Of a stretch of DNA of 64,000 bases, positions 51,032-60,520 are shown one piece after another. Origin of the DNA: Streptomyces sp. SUK 48 (GTDB taxonomy: Bacteria; Actinomycetota; Actinomycetes; Streptomycetales; Streptomycetaceae); assembly GCF_009650765.1 (NCBI RefSeq), contig NZ_CP045740.1:7292001-7356000 (forward strand), written 5' to 3'. The translations under genes and the position numbers were made by a program. Every line of letters starts with the position of its first letter. The stretch's first letter is position 1. The notes under the pieces were generated by a model. It was not told the DNA's origin. It was given only the letters and a program-made list of their open reading frames with translations, and did no database searches.

Positions 51032-51742
51032 ATGTCTGCCGACGCGAAGCCGATCACCTCGGTGTGGACACGTCCGCATCGCCCGCAGCGGGAGAAGCTG
51101 ACCCGGGAGCAGATCGTGACCGCGACGGTGGAGCTGCTGGACGCGGAGGGTGCCGAGGCGCTCAGCATGCGCAGACTCGGGACCTGTCTGAAGGCCGGGG
51201 CCACTTCCCTCTACCGGCATGTGGCCAATCGGGACGAGCTGATCCAGCTGGCCGTGGACGACGTGTTCGGCGAGATGGACCCGCCGGCCGCCGCCACCCG
51301 CGGGACCTGGCGCACGGCGGTCACCCGCGCCGCCGTCGACCTGCGGGCCATGGTCCTGCGCCACCCGTGGGTCGGCCCCGAACTCGGCCAGGTCGGCCTT
51401 CTCCACGTCGGCCCGAACGCCGTCCGCATGACCTCGGGCCTCCTCGCGCAGTTCGAGGCGGCCGGTTTCCCCGCGGGTGAGGAGGACATGGCCGCGGGGG
51501 CACTCATGTCCTACGTGGTCGGGATCGCCACCAGCGAGGCCGCGTATCTCTCACTGATCGACCGAAGTGGTGTCCCCGAGCGCGCGTGGCTGTCGGACCA
51601 CAGCCCGGACTTCGGCGAGGAGACGGACCCGCGGCAGGTGCGCGAGGACCGCTTCGCCTATGGACTCGACCGAATCCTCGACGGCCTCGCCGGCCGGCTC
51701 GCGCCAGGCGATGACCGTGGTCCTCGCCCCACCGGCCGGTGA
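51032..51742 (+). CDS. TetR family transcriptional regulator
   Basis: Regulator of 236 residues. The HTH domain is at about 22-70: KLTREQIVTATVELLDAEGAEALSMRRL, then LKAGATSLYRHVANRDELI. The C-terminal portion matches the TetR_C (tetracycline repressor class) ligand domain (AVDDVFGEM, RHPWVGPELG). The ATG at 51032 is preferred to an upstream in-frame start at 50924, because that region overlaps the operator repeats. It is divergently arranged with the beta-lactamase-fold gene and probably represses both genes until a ligand binds. Confidence 0.9.
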   Translation: MSADAKPITSVWTRPHRPQREKLTREQIVTATVELLDAEGAEALSMRRLGTCLKAGATSLYRHVANRDELIQLAVDDVFGEMDPPAAATRGTWRTAVTRAAVDLRAMVLRHPWVGPELGQVGLLHVGPNAVRMTSGLLAQFEAAGFPAGEEDMAAGALMSYVVGIATSEAAYLSLIDRSGVPERAWLSDHSPDFGEETDPRQVREDRFAYGLDRILDGLAGRLAPGDDRGPRPTGR

Positions 51743-51858
51743 CAGGACGCGCGCCGCGCACCCGGTGACCCACCCCTGCGTGCGCTCCCGGCACGCCGGC
51801 GATCGCCGCGTGGCGTACGTCGGCGGGGGAGCGCGTGCTCAAGGGTCGCGGGGGCGGG

Positions 51859-52953
51859 TCAGAACCGCAGTACTCCGGCGATCCCGTCCTCCTCGCCCAG
51901 CGTGCCGTCCGGCACGAAGCGGACGTCGGCGCCGGTCTCCAGGCACTGCTCCACGATCTCGTCCACGATGTCGTCGCGGGCGTCCAGATCGCCGGAGTCG
52001 GCCGGCACCAGGTGGTCGCCGTCGTCGCGGACCACGGCCCGGTAGCCGTCCTCCACGGCGAGCAGCCGCACCCGGCCCTCCCGGGCGCTGAGCCACAGCT
52101 CGTCCAGGCCCGCCGCGAAGGTGCGGTGGCCGCGGGCCGAGGTCAGCTCCTCGACGACGGAGTGGGCGCCCTTGGACTCCTCCGCCCGAAGGACCGGCCG
52201 GATGGCCTGCCACACCGCCTCGGGACCGGAGTGGGCGAGCCCGCCGTGCCCCACGTGCACCGCGTCCCTGGCGACCGTGCCGGCCTCGTCCAGCAGGGAG
52301 AGCGCCGCGCGTTCGCCGGTGACGTACAGCGGGCGGGGCTCCTCGCGCAGGACGGCGGCCATCGCGGTGTCCGCCTCGCGCAGGAACTGGCGGGTGCCCT
52401 CGTCCTGGAAGGTGCTCGGCAGATCGCCGATGCGCTCCTGCCGCTCGGCGTCGAAGTTCGGCCGGCTGCGGGTCAGCGGGAAGCCCCCGGTGTGGTCCTT
52501 CACCACCCGGTCCGCGCCGCCGCTCCACAGGGTGACCTGGTCGGCCGAGACCGAGAGCACCCAGAAGGGCCGCTCGGCCGCCTGCGCGGCGACCAGATTG
52601 CGGGTGAGGAAGGTGTCCGCGAGCACCACGCGCTCGGGAACGCTGCGGGCCAGCGACCAGACCTGGTGCTCGCCCGGCGCCGCGAAGATCACCAGACCGT
52701 CCTCGGCATGCGCGAGATCCACCTCGGCGAGCGCCCGGTCGAGCTGGGCGTCCACGTCCGCCCGCCGCTCCCGGGTCACGGCCGGATCGGCCTCCAGGCG
52801 CTTGCGGGCCTCGGCCAGCACATTGCGCAGCCGGACCGGATCCTGGTCGCTGCCGGCTCCGCGGCGGTGTGTCGGGGTCAGCACCGACACCGCCGGATAG
52901 GGCCGCGGACGCCGCAGTTCGGCAAGGGTTGCGGGACTCAGTGCGTGCTCCAT
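51859..52953 (-). CDS. baeRF family protein (archaeal eRF1-like, possible ribosome hibernation factor)
   Basis: Protein of 364 residues. Blocks such as YPAVSVLTPTHRRG, LADTFLTRNLVAAQAAERPFWVLSVS, LYVTGERAALSLLDEAG and the C-terminal EIVEQCLETGADVRFVPDG (the L7Ae/eRF1 domain 3 type) are characteristic of bacterial eRF1-like proteins, some recently described as ribosome-associated hibernation factors. No signal or membrane segment is seen. It stands alone. TATGGT six bases before the ATG may be the -10 of a leaderless promoter. Confidence 0.8.
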   Translation of the reverse strand: MEHALSPATLAELRRPRPYPAVSVLTPTHRRGAGSDQDPVRLRNVLAEARKRLEADPAVTRERRADVDAQLDRALAEVDLAHAEDGLVIFAAPGEHQVWSLARSVPERVVLADTFLTRNLVAAQAAERPFWVLSVSADQVTLWSGGADRVVKDHTGGFPLTRSRPNFDAERQERIGDLPSTFQDEGTRQFLREADTAMAAVLREEPRPLYVTGERAALSLLDEAGTVARDAVHVGHGGLAHSGPEAVWQAIRPVLRAEESKGAHSVVEELTSARGHRTFAAGLDELWLSAREGRVRLLAVEDGYRAVVRDDGDHLVPADSGDLDARDDIVDEIVEQCLETGADVRFVPDGTLGEEDGIAGVLRF

Positions 52954-53369
52954 GACAGCACCATAGGGCTGATTCACATGTACGGCATTCGGGGTATTCG
53001 GAACGTATGACCGCGTGCCGGGACGCGCCCGCGGTGCCCCGGTGGCCAGGCCGCCCGGGTGCCGGAGTGGTAATTGATCACAACGCCAGGCGGCGCGCGG
53101 CACTTGGGGAAATTTTTGCCGATGGCCGGTTCTCCGTGCCTGTGGCGCTCCCGCGCAGCGCATACCGGACCTCACGGAGGCAAAACGCGGCCGAAACCAT
53201 CGGACGGCCGGTTGCGGCCGTGTTGCGTCCGCGTTGACCGGCGCCGGGCGCGGGCGGAGGCTCGTCATATAGGTGCTCGATACAACTGGTTCGTCGGCCG
53301 GCGCCGCGGCCCTCGCGAAAGCGCAGACGAGCGCGGCACCGGCGGTCGGCCGGAGGCTGGAGGCAGCAC
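52954..53369. other. Gap without a gene before the asparagine synthetase gene
   Basis: 416 bases with no supported coding frame. The left part has two ATTCGG copies in a nine-base period (52987-53001), about 35 bases from the baeRF start. An AT-rich spot (GGGGAAATTTTTGCC, near 53105-53119) is unusual for this DNA and might be a promoter element. CATATAGG and ATACAAC motifs near 53270-53285 could provide the -10 for the synthetase gene. None has firm support. Confidence 0.35.
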
Positions 53370-55211
53370 ATGTGCGGCATCACCGGATGGGTGTCCTTCG
53401 ATCGTGACCTGAGCGCCGAGGCCACCACATTGCATGCGATGACCGAGACGATGGCCTGCCGCGGCCCGGACGACCGCGGCACCTGGGCCGAGGGGCCCGC
53501 CGCCCTGGGCCACCGCCGGCTCGCCATCATCGACCTGCCCGGCGGCCGCCAGCCGATGTCCCTCGCGACCCCCGAGGGCACCGTCGCGCTGGTCTACTCC
53601 GGCGAGACCTACAACTTCACCGAGCTGCGCCGCGAACTGACCGACCGCGGCCACCGGTTCACCACCGACTCCGACACCGAGGTGGTCCTGCACGCCTACG
53701 TCGAATGGGGCGACGCGCTCGCCGAACGCCTCAACGGCATGTACGCGTTCGCCCTCTGGGACGGCCGCCGCGACAAGCTCGTGATGATCCGCGACCGCAT
53801 GGGCATCAAGCCGTTCTACTACTATCGCACGCCCGACGGCGTCCTGTTCGGCTCCGAGCCCAAGGCGATCCTCGCCAACCCGCTGGCCCGCCCCCGGGTG
53901 ACCCTCGACGGGCTGCGCGAGCTGCTCGTGATGATCAAGACCCCCGGGCACGCCGTCTGGGACGGCATGCGCGAGGTGGAGCCCGGCACGGTCGTCACCC
54001 TCGACCGCTCCGGACTGTCCACCCGCGTCTACTGGCGGCTGGAGACCCGCCCGCACGAGGACGACCGCGACACCACCATCGCCACCGTGCGCACCCTGCT
54101 GGACGACATCGTGCGCCGCCAGCTCGTCGCCGACGTGCCCCGCTGCACCCTGCTCTCCGGCGGCCTCGACTCCTCCGCCATGACCGCCATCGCCGCCCGT
54201 CAACTGGCCGAACAGGGCGAGACGGTGCGCTCCTTCGCCGTCGACTTCGTCGGCCAGACCGAGAACTTCGTCGCCGACGAACTGCGCGGCACCCCCGACA
54301 CCCCCTTCGTGCACGACGTCGCCCGGCGCTCCCGCACCGAGCACCAGGACATCGTGCTCGACGCCGAGGCCCTCGCCGACCCCGCCGTGCGCGAACACGT
54401 CATCCGGGCCCGTGACCTGCCGACCGGTTTCGGCGACATGGACGCCTCACTGCTGCTGCTCTTCCGCGCCATCCGGCAGAAGTCCACGGTCGCCCTGTCC
54501 GGCGAGTCCGCCGACGAGGTCTTCGGCGGCTATCTCCAGTTCTTCGACGAGGACGCCCGCAGCGCCGACACCTTCCCCTGGCTGGTGCGCTTCGGCCGCC
54601 ACTTCGGCGACGACTCCGACGTGCTGCGCACCGACCTGCTGAAGAGCCTCGACCTGGACGCGTATACGGCCGACGGCTACCGTACGGCCGTCGCGGGCAT
54701 CGAACGCCTCGCCGGGGAGAGCGACTTCGAGTTCCGGATGCGGCAGATCTGCCATCTGCACCTCACCCGGTTCGTGCGCATCCTGCTCGACCGCAAGGAC
54801 CGGATGAGCATGGCCACCGGCCTGGAGGTGCGGGTGCCGTTCTGCGACCACCGCCTGGTCGAGTACGTGTTCAACGCCCCCTGGGCCCTGAAGTCCTTCG
54901 ACGGCCGGGAGAAGAGCCTGCTGCGCGAGGCGTCCAGGGACGTCCTGCCGCAGAGCGTGTACGACAGGGTCAAGAGCCCCTACCCGTCCACCCAGGACCC
55001 GCGCTACGCCCGCGCCCTCCAGGAGCAGGCCAAGGACCTGCTGGCCCGGCCCGCCCACCGGGTCTTCGACCTGGTGGACCGGGACCGGGTGCGCAAGGCC
55101 GCCGAACGCGAGGCCCCGGTGTCCGACCAGGCGGCCCGGCGCGGCCTGGAACGCACCCTGGACCTCGCGCAGTGGCTGGACCTGTACGCGCCGGAACTCG
55201 TCCTCGGCTGA
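53370..55211 (+). CDS. asnB: Glutamine-hydrolysing asparagine synthetase
   Basis: AsnB-type enzyme of 613 residues. It starts MCGITGW, so Cys2 is the glutaminase nucleophile; RLAIIDLPGGRQPM and GETYNFTELR follow. The synthetase half has the PP-loop SGGLDSS near residue 265 and LSGESADEVFGGY. It converts aspartate to asparagine with ATP and glutamine-derived ammonia, but the family also includes amide-forming enzymes of antibiotic synthesis. The neighbours are unrelated, so a house-keeping or cell-wall role is more likely. GGAGG lies eight bases before the ATG. Confidence 0.92.
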   Translation: MCGITGWVSFDRDLSAEATTLHAMTETMACRGPDDRGTWAEGPAALGHRRLAIIDLPGGRQPMSLATPEGTVALVYSGETYNFTELRRELTDRGHRFTTDSDTEVVLHAYVEWGDALAERLNGMYAFALWDGRRDKLVMIRDRMGIKPFYYYRTPDGVLFGSEPKAILANPLARPRVTLDGLRELLVMIKTPGHAVWDGMREVEPGTVVTLDRSGLSTRVYWRLETRPHEDDRDTTIATVRTLLDDIVRRQLVADVPRCTLLSGGLDSSAMTAIAARQLAEQGETVRSFAVDFVGQTENFVADELRGTPDTPFVHDVARRSRTEHQDIVLDAEALADPAVREHVIRARDLPTGFGDMDASLLLLFRAIRQKSTVALSGESADEVFGGYLQFFDEDARSADTFPWLVRFGRHFGDDSDVLRTDLLKSLDLDAYTADGYRTAVAGIERLAGESDFEFRMRQICHLHLTRFVRILLDRKDRMSMATGLEVRVPFCDHRLVEYVFNAPWALKSFDGREKSLLREASRDVLPQSVYDRVKSPYPSTQDPRYARALQEQAKDLLARPAHRVFDLVDRDRVRKAAEREAPVSDQAARRGLERTLDLAQWLDLYAPELVLG

Positions 55212-55220
55212 GCGGCCCGC

Positions 55221-55919
55221 TCAGCTGGGGCTGGGACTCGGGCTGGTCGCGGCCGGGCTGACCGGGCTCGTCGGCGAGGAACCGGCCGGGCTCGGGCTGG
55301 CCGGGGCCGTCGGGCTCGGCGTCGTGGTGGCCGGGGCCGGGCTCGGCGTCGTCTTCGTCGGGGCCGGCTTCGGCTTCGGGCTCGTCCGGGTCTGCGCGCG
55401 GAGCCCCAGTGCCCGGTCCGCGGCCGTCGCCGAGGGCTGCCAGGACGTCGTCACCGGCTCCCACACGGCCACCTTGGACCCGGTGCCGAGCCGGGCGGGC
55501 GCGAACACGCGGCCCCAGCGGCCCGTCCAGTCGCCGACGGTGACCGACGCCGCCCGGCGGGCCTGCGGGTCCGCCGCGCGCACGATGGTGCGCACATCGG
55601 CGTGGACGGTCGCGCCCGCCGCGAGCCGCAGCCGGCCCGTGCCGTCCCCCGACACCGGGAGCGCGGCCCCGTCCAGGCCGCCGAACGTCACCAGCGGCAC
55701 CCGGTCGATGGCGCAGGTGCGCCCGCTGCGGTTGGTGACGCTGACGCGCACCACGTTGGACCGGTGCGGCACGGTGGCCGCCCGCAGTGACAGCTCCCCC
55801 TGGACGCAGGGTGCCACCCGTGGGGCCCGGGCGGCCGCCTGTCCCGGCGGCGCGGTCAGCAGCAGGGCCGCCACGGCGGCGGAAGCGGCGGGTACGGCGA
55901 TGGCGGCGCGCATGCGCAT
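55221..55919 (-). CDS. Secreted DUF4232-like protein with Pro/Ser/Thr-rich tail
   Basis: Exported protein of 232 residues. The first 31 residues are a signal peptide (basic MRMRAAI, hydrophobic core, APPGQAAA). Residues about 35-165 form an Ig-like DUF4232 region (LSLRAATVPHRSNVVRVSVTNRSGRTC with a paired Cys upstream). The last 60 residues are a tandem array of Pro-Ser-Pro, Lys-Pro and Thr-Pro units, likely extended and wall-spanning. The function is unknown. ATG 55919 is chosen because GGAGGG is nine bases upstream. Confidence 0.8.
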   Translation of the reverse strand: MRMRAAIAVPAASAAVAALLLTAPPGQAAARAPRVAPCVQGELSLRAATVPHRSNVVRVSVTNRSGRTCAIDRVPLVTFGGLDGAALPVSGDGTGRLRLAAGATVHADVRTIVRAADPQARRAASVTVGDWTGRWGRVFAPARLGTGSKVAVWEPVTTSWQPSATAADRALGLRAQTRTSPKPKPAPTKTTPSPAPATTTPSPTAPASPSPAGSSPTSPVSPAATSPSPSPS

Positions 55920-55971
55920 GATGGGTGTCCCTCCGGTCGCGGTCACGGACGCCGGTCGGCGGCCGGTGCCT

Positions 55972-57600
55972 TCATCGGTCGATGCGGTTCGGGAAGACGC
56001 TCCACTCCTTCCCGTCCGCCGGGCAGGAGCTGCCGTACGCGGGCAGGGAGCCGTGGAGCAGGAAGTCGTCCACCGTGCGGTGCACGCACACGGAGGAGCC
56101 GTAGCCGGTGTGCCCGTCGCCCTTGTTGTCGAGGACGACGGCCGCGGGGCCGAGCCGCTGCGCGGTCCTGACGGCCCACGGGTACGGCGTCGCCGGGTCG
56201 CCGCGGGTGCCCACCAGCAGCATCCGCGGCGTGTCGACGTCCTTCACCCCGGTGCGGATGAAGTCGCTGCCCCTGGGGCGGCCGTAGCACATCAGCACCT
56301 GGGTGAGCCGGTAGCGGCCGAAGACGGGGGACGCCTCGTCGTACGCGGCCCGCAGCCGCTTCAGGTCCCCGGCGATCCGGGCGGCGGAGGGCCGGTCGGG
56401 GTCGTCCGCGCAGTTGATCGCCATCAGGGCGGCCTGGAGATTGTCGGCCGGTACGTCCTGGGGGTCGACCAGTCCGTCGTGCCGGGGGGCACCCCGGCCC
56501 AGGACCGGCCCGGCGCCGCCGGCGGCGAAGCCCATGATGCCCCGCGGGTCCCCGTCCCGGGTCAGCGAGCCCAGCGCCCGCTCCAGCTGCGGCCACAGGT
56601 CCTTGCTGTACAGGGCCTGCACGATGGCGGCCACCAGGTCCTGCCCGGAGAACGGGTCGCCGCCGTCCGTCGTGACCGGGCGCCGGTCCAGCGAGCGCAC
56701 CAGCCGGACCACCGTGTCGCCCGCCGTGCGCCGGTCCCGCCCGAACGGGCAGCCGGTGTCCCGCGCGCACCAGTCCAGGAAGTCCTCCAGCGCGGTCTGC
56801 TGCCCGCGCGCCCCGTCGACACCCTGCTCGGCGAGCGACTCGGTCAGGGTGTCCACGCCGTCCAGCGCCATCCGCCCCACGCGGTGCGGGAACTGGGCCG
56901 CGTACACCGAGCCGAGCCGTGTCCCGTAGGAGAATCCCAGGTAGTTGAGCTTCCGCTCACCGAGGGCTTGGCGGATCACGTCCAGGTCCCGGGCGGCGTT
57001 CACCGTCCCTATGTACGGCAGCACGGCACCGGAACTGCGCGCGCACGCGTCCGCGCTCTGCCGCAACCGCCGCAGCAGCGCCTGGGGATGGGCGAGGTCG
57101 GCGTCCGCGCCGGTGACGGCCGCGCCCTGGTCGCCGCCGTCGCCGCAGCTGACGGGGGAGGAGCGGCCGACGCCGCGCGGGTCGAAGGTGACCACGTCGT
57201 AGCCGTTGGTCAGTTCCATGAACTGCTTTCCGCCGTACGCCAGTTCGTTCACCCCGGCGCCGCCGGGGCCGCCGAAGTTCAGCAGCACCGAATGAGGGGA
57301 CCGGCCGGTGCCGCGATAGCGGGCCAGCGCGAGATCGAGCGTGCCGGTCGCGGGACGGGCGTAGTCCAGCGGGACCGTCACCTTCCCGCACTGCATGTCC
57401 CGCGGCATCCCCGGGCCCGCGCAGGCGCCCCAGGCCACCTTCTGCCGGTAGAACCGGGACAGGTCGGGGCGGCCCGCCGCGGCCGGTGCCGGGGCCGCGG
57501 TCGCGGGTGCGGGCAGTGCGGAGCCGAGCAGCGCCAGGGCGAGGACTCCGGTACCCGCACAGCGCCGCACCGCGGACCGCGTGCACAGCTTGGCCAGCAT
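55972..57600 (-). CDS. Secreted tripeptidyl aminopeptidase-like alpha/beta hydrolase (S33 type)
   Basis: Exported hydrolase of 542 residues. It has a signal peptide of about 35 residues ending APATAA. The oxyanion site is FGGPGGAG, the nucleophile elbow NYLGFSYGTRLGS, and the acid and His are in GTRGDPATPYPWA and KGDGHTGYG. The C-terminal TAP-like domain, with Cys residues in GSSVCV and GSSCP, is intact. This family (SlpD/SlpE/Tap) removes N-terminal di- or tripeptides from proteins outside the cell. It ends 52 bases before the DUF4232 gene begins on the same strand, so the two may be co-transcribed. Confidence 0.9.
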   Translation of the reverse strand: MLAKLCTRSAVRRCAGTGVLALALLGSALPAPATAAPAPAAAGRPDLSRFYRQKVAWGACAGPGMPRDMQCGKVTVPLDYARPATGTLDLALARYRGTGRSPHSVLLNFGGPGGAGVNELAYGGKQFMELTNGYDVVTFDPRGVGRSSPVSCGDGGDQGAAVTGADADLAHPQALLRRLRQSADACARSSGAVLPYIGTVNAARDLDVIRQALGERKLNYLGFSYGTRLGSVYAAQFPHRVGRMALDGVDTLTESLAEQGVDGARGQQTALEDFLDWCARDTGCPFGRDRRTAGDTVVRLVRSLDRRPVTTDGGDPFSGQDLVAAIVQALYSKDLWPQLERALGSLTRDGDPRGIMGFAAGGAGPVLGRGAPRHDGLVDPQDVPADNLQAALMAINCADDPDRPSAARIAGDLKRLRAAYDEASPVFGRYRLTQVLMCYGRPRGSDFIRTGVKDVDTPRMLLVGTRGDPATPYPWAVRTAQRLGPAAVVLDNKGDGHTGYGSSVCVHRTVDDFLLHGSLPAYGSSCPADGKEWSVFPNRIDR

Positions 57601-57661
57601 CGATCGCCTCCCGAGGCGCCCGCAGCGGACCGGGACGGCGCCCTTTCGCTCACCATAAGTG

Positions 57662-57701
57662 GGCCCCGTTCGGCCCGCCTCCGGGCGAGCGGAACGGGGC
57701 C
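57662..57701. repeat. Inverted repeat between the peptidase and chaplin genes
   Basis: Perfect ten-base arms GGCCCCGTTC (57662-57671) and GAACGGGGCC (57692-57701), with an inner GCCCG/CGGGC stem. It lies 62 bases upstream of the peptidase start and 170 bases before the chaplin start. The two genes are divergent, so termination is not an obvious role; it may be an operator or leader structure. Confidence 0.5.
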
Positions 57702-57873
57702 GGGTGCCGTATGCTCCGCGCCCGATTGGTGATCATTCATCGGCCTTACAAGCGGTTTATCGACGGTGCCACTCGATGGGGTGAAAGCCCGATGGGCCAT
57801 AACTGGACTGGTTCGCCCGCGTTTTACCGGGTGCGGGTGACTGCCCGTGAACTTGTCTGGAAGGCAGGAACCA

Positions 57874-58545
57874 ATGAGACGGGCTACCCGAAACGGTGTG
57901 ATCGCCGCCGTCGCCGCCTCCGGTGCGATGGCCCTGGCGTGGCCGGTGTCCGCCGCGTTCGCGGCCGACGGCGCGAGCGCCGACGGTGTCGCGGCCGGCT
58001 CGCCCGGACTGATCTCCGGCAACGGCATCCAGCTGCCGGTGGACGTCCCGGTGAACGTGTGCGGCAACACGGTCGACGTGGTGGGGCTGCTGAACCCCGC
58101 CATGGGCAACACGTGCGCGAACGAGGCCGGTGCGGCCAGGGGCGGCTCGACCACCTCCGGCGGGGCCGCGGCCCACGGCGCCGTCCACCACTCCCCGGGA
58201 GCGATCTCGGGCAACGGGATCCAGCTCCCCGTCGACCTGCCGGTGAATGTCAGCGGCAACAGCGTCAATGTGGTGGGCCTGCTCAACCCGGCCATGGGCA
58301 ACACCTCCGTCAACGGCGGCGGCGAGACCCCGAGCCACCCGGTGGCGCCCACCCCGCGGCCACCGGCCCCGCCCAAGTCCCACCCGGCCAAGCCGCACAC
58401 CCCGCGGCCCGCGCCGGAGCCGGTCACCGCCTCGCTGGCCCACACCGGTACGGACCTGACCACCCCCGCGGCGGCCGGCAGCGCGGCGCTGCTGCTCACG
58501 GGCACCATCCTCTACCGCCGCTTCCGCCCGAGCCGTATGCGCTGA
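57874..58545 (+). CDS. Long chaplin with sortase signal
   Basis: Surface protein of 223 residues. A signal peptide covers about 1-31. Chaplin domain one is about 43-83, with C63 and C81 (GNTVDVVGLLNPAMGN between them). Domain two is about 107-147 and nearly identical, but S127 and S145 replace the cysteines, so it cannot form the usual disulfide. A Pro-rich spacer leads to the LAHTG sortase-E signal (188-192), a hydrophobic helix and a basic tail. Long chaplins are wall-anchored amyloid-forming proteins that help aerial hyphae leave the water surface. GGAAGG precedes the ATG. Confidence 0.93.
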   Translation: MRRATRNGVIAAVAASGAMALAWPVSAAFAADGASADGVAAGSPGLISGNGIQLPVDVPVNVCGNTVDVVGLLNPAMGNTCANEAGAARGGSTTSGGAAAHGAVHHSPGAISGNGIQLPVDLPVNVSGNSVNVVGLLNPAMGNTSVNGGGETPSHPVAPTPRPPAPPKSHPAKPHTPRPAPEPVTASLAHTGTDLTTPAAAGSAALLLTGTILYRRFRPSRMR

Positions 58546-58822
58546 CCCCCACCCTGACCCTCCACCGGTCACCGGGCCCCCACCGTCCAGCAGCCGACCG
58601 GACGCCGGCCCGGTGGAGTCTCGCGGCACACACCCGCACAGCGAGGGCACCTCCACAGGCGGGCACCGCTCGGCAGCGGGCGCGTCGACGGGCGCTTGCC
58701 GCACCTCGGCCGGTGCCGGTCGGCTGATCTCCCCGTGGTGCGAGGGCCGTTGATCCGCGAGGATGCTGCGGACACGGGCCGTCCGGTACGGCGGCCGGCC
58801 CCCGACGCAATGGAGCGCGCCG

Positions 58823-59677
58823 ATGACTTCTCCCGCCCCCCACGACCTCGTCGTCACCCGGGCCGGCCTCGCCGACTGGCCGGTGATCAGCGGGTGGGCG
58901 GCGGCGGAGGGCTGGAACCCCGGACTCGCCGACGGACCCGCGTTCTTCGCCCAGGACCCCGAGGGCTTCTTCCTCGGCCGGATCGACGGAGAGCCGGTCT
59001 CGGCCGTCTCCGTCGTCACCTACGGCGCCGACTACGCCTTCCTCGGCTGCTACCTCGTCCGCCCCGACCTGCGCGGCCAGGGACACGGCCTCACCACCTG
59101 GAAGACCGCCCTGGCCCATGCCGGCACCCGCACCATCGGCCTCGACGGAGTCGTCGCCCAGCAGGACAACTACCGCCAGTCCGGCTTCCAGCTCGCCTAC
59201 CGCACCGTCCGGTTCACCGGCACCGCCCCCGAGACGGACACCCCCGGGGGAGTCCGCCGGGCCGAGCCCGCCGACCTCGCCGCGATCACCGCCTACGACA
59301 GCGCCTGCCACCCCGCCGACCGCCCCCGCTTCCTCGCCGAGTGGCTCACCGCCCCGGGCCACCACACCGCCGTACGCCACCACGACGGGCGCCTCACCGG
59401 GTACGGCGTGATCCGCCCCGCCCGCGAGGGCCTGCGCGTCGGCCCGCTCTTCGCGGACACCGCCGAGGACGCCCGCGCCCTGTTCGCCGCGCTGGCCCGG
59501 GAGGCCGCAGGCCGCGAACTCGCCATCGACGTACCCGAACCCAACGCCGCCGGTACCGCCCTCGCCGAGGCCGCCGGGCTCACCCCCTCCTTCGAGACGG
59601 CCCGCATGTACACCGGCCCGGTCCGCGCCCATGCCCAGGACCGCGTCTTCGGCGTGACCACCCTCGAACTGGGCTAA
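58823..59677 (+). CDS. GNAT acetyltransferase with C-terminal GNAT-like domain
   Basis: Protein of 284 residues. The N-terminal GNAT domain (about 1-130) has the acetyl-CoA loop VRPDLRGQGHGLTTW. A second, shorter GNAT-like domain (about 140-280; PLFADTAEDARALFAALAREAAG) lacks that loop. This two-domain form is common in actinobacteria; the substrate is unknown. ATG 58823 is chosen since the domain starts there; an upstream start at 58763 would add 20 residues without support. Confidence 0.85.
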   Translation: MTSPAPHDLVVTRAGLADWPVISGWAAAEGWNPGLADGPAFFAQDPEGFFLGRIDGEPVSAVSVVTYGADYAFLGCYLVRPDLRGQGHGLTTWKTALAHAGTRTIGLDGVVAQQDNYRQSGFQLAYRTVRFTGTAPETDTPGGVRRAEPADLAAITAYDSACHPADRPRFLAEWLTAPGHHTAVRHHDGRLTGYGVIRPAREGLRVGPLFADTAEDARALFAALAREAAGRELAIDVPEPNAAGTALAEAAGLTPSFETARMYTGPVRAHAQDRVFGVTTLELG

Positions 59678-59727
59678 GCGGGTAAACGCGTTGCCGCGCC
59701 CCCTCCCGCGTGATCGGGTGGGCGGCC

Positions 59728-60513
59728 ATGGAGAAGAACGAGATCCTCGCCCTGTACGACCGCGACCTGCGCCGACACGCCGTCCCCGACGGACCCGGCG
59801 CCCGTGTCGAACGCGTCGGGGAGGTGGTGCGGCAGCTCGCCGACGCGCACGGCTGGAACGGTGTGCTGTGGACCGGCCTCGACGAGGCGGGCGCGGACGC
59901 GGCGATCCAGGAGCAGATCGCCGCCTTCACCGCCCTCGGCCACGACTTCGAGTGGAAGCTCTACAGCCACGACCGGCCCGCCGACCTCGGCGCCCGGCTG
60001 ACCGCGGCCGGATTTCGCGCCGAGCCGGCCGAGACGCTGATGATCGGCGAGATCGACCGGCTCGACCTGGACGCCCGGCTCCCCGAGGGCGTGCGGCTGG
60101 TGGAGGTCGTGGACGAGGCGGGCGTCGACCTCTTCATCGAGACGCACGAGAAGGCGTTCGGGACCGACGGGACCCGGATGCGCCGGCGGCTGCTCGACCA
60201 ACTGGCCGCCGATCCCGGTGCGATGGCCGTCGTCGTCGCGCTGGCCGGGACGGAGACCGTCAGCGCCGCCCGGATGGAACTGTTGCCCGGCACCCCGTTC
60301 GCCGGTCTGTGGGGCGGCGGCACCGCCGAGGCGTGGCGGGGCCGGGGCCTGTACCGCGCCCTCGTCGCCCACCGCGCCCGGATCGCCGCCACCCGCGGCT
60401 GCCGCTACCTCCAGGTCGACGCCTCGCCGATGAGCCGCCCCATCCTGGAGCGGCTCGGCTTCCTCGCGCTGAGCACCACGACCCCGTACCTTTACGAGAT
60501 CACGGGAAGCTGA
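59728..60513 (+). CDS. GNAT acetyltransferase with N-terminal extension
   Basis: Protein of 261 residues. The GNAT core is in the C-terminal half: VALAGTETVSAARMELLPGTPFAGLWGGGT followed by the acetyl-CoA loop AWRGRGLYRALVAHRA and LERLGF. The N-terminal 120 residues form another GNAT-like segment without the loop. The order is opposite to the preceding gene, which also encodes a GNAT pair, so the two may be an old, rearranged duplication. The genes are 50 bases apart and probably co-transcribed. The start is ATG 59728. Confidence 0.82.
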   Translation: MEKNEILALYDRDLRRHAVPDGPGARVERVGEVVRQLADAHGWNGVLWTGLDEAGADAAIQEQIAAFTALGHDFEWKLYSHDRPADLGARLTAAGFRAEPAETLMIGEIDRLDLDARLPEGVRLVEVVDEAGVDLFIETHEKAFGTDGTRMRRRLLDQLAADPGAMAVVVALAGTETVSAARMELLPGTPFAGLWGGGTAEAWRGRGLYRALVAHRARIAATRGCRYLQVDASPMSRPILERLGFLALSTTTPYLYEITGS

Positions 60514-60520
60514 CGGTACG

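Noticed and set aside
53370..55211. Amide-forming enzyme of a second biosynthetic cluster
   Set aside because: The neighbours are a baeRF protein and secreted proteins, and all asparagine synthetase motifs are present, so a general asparagine synthetase is simpler.
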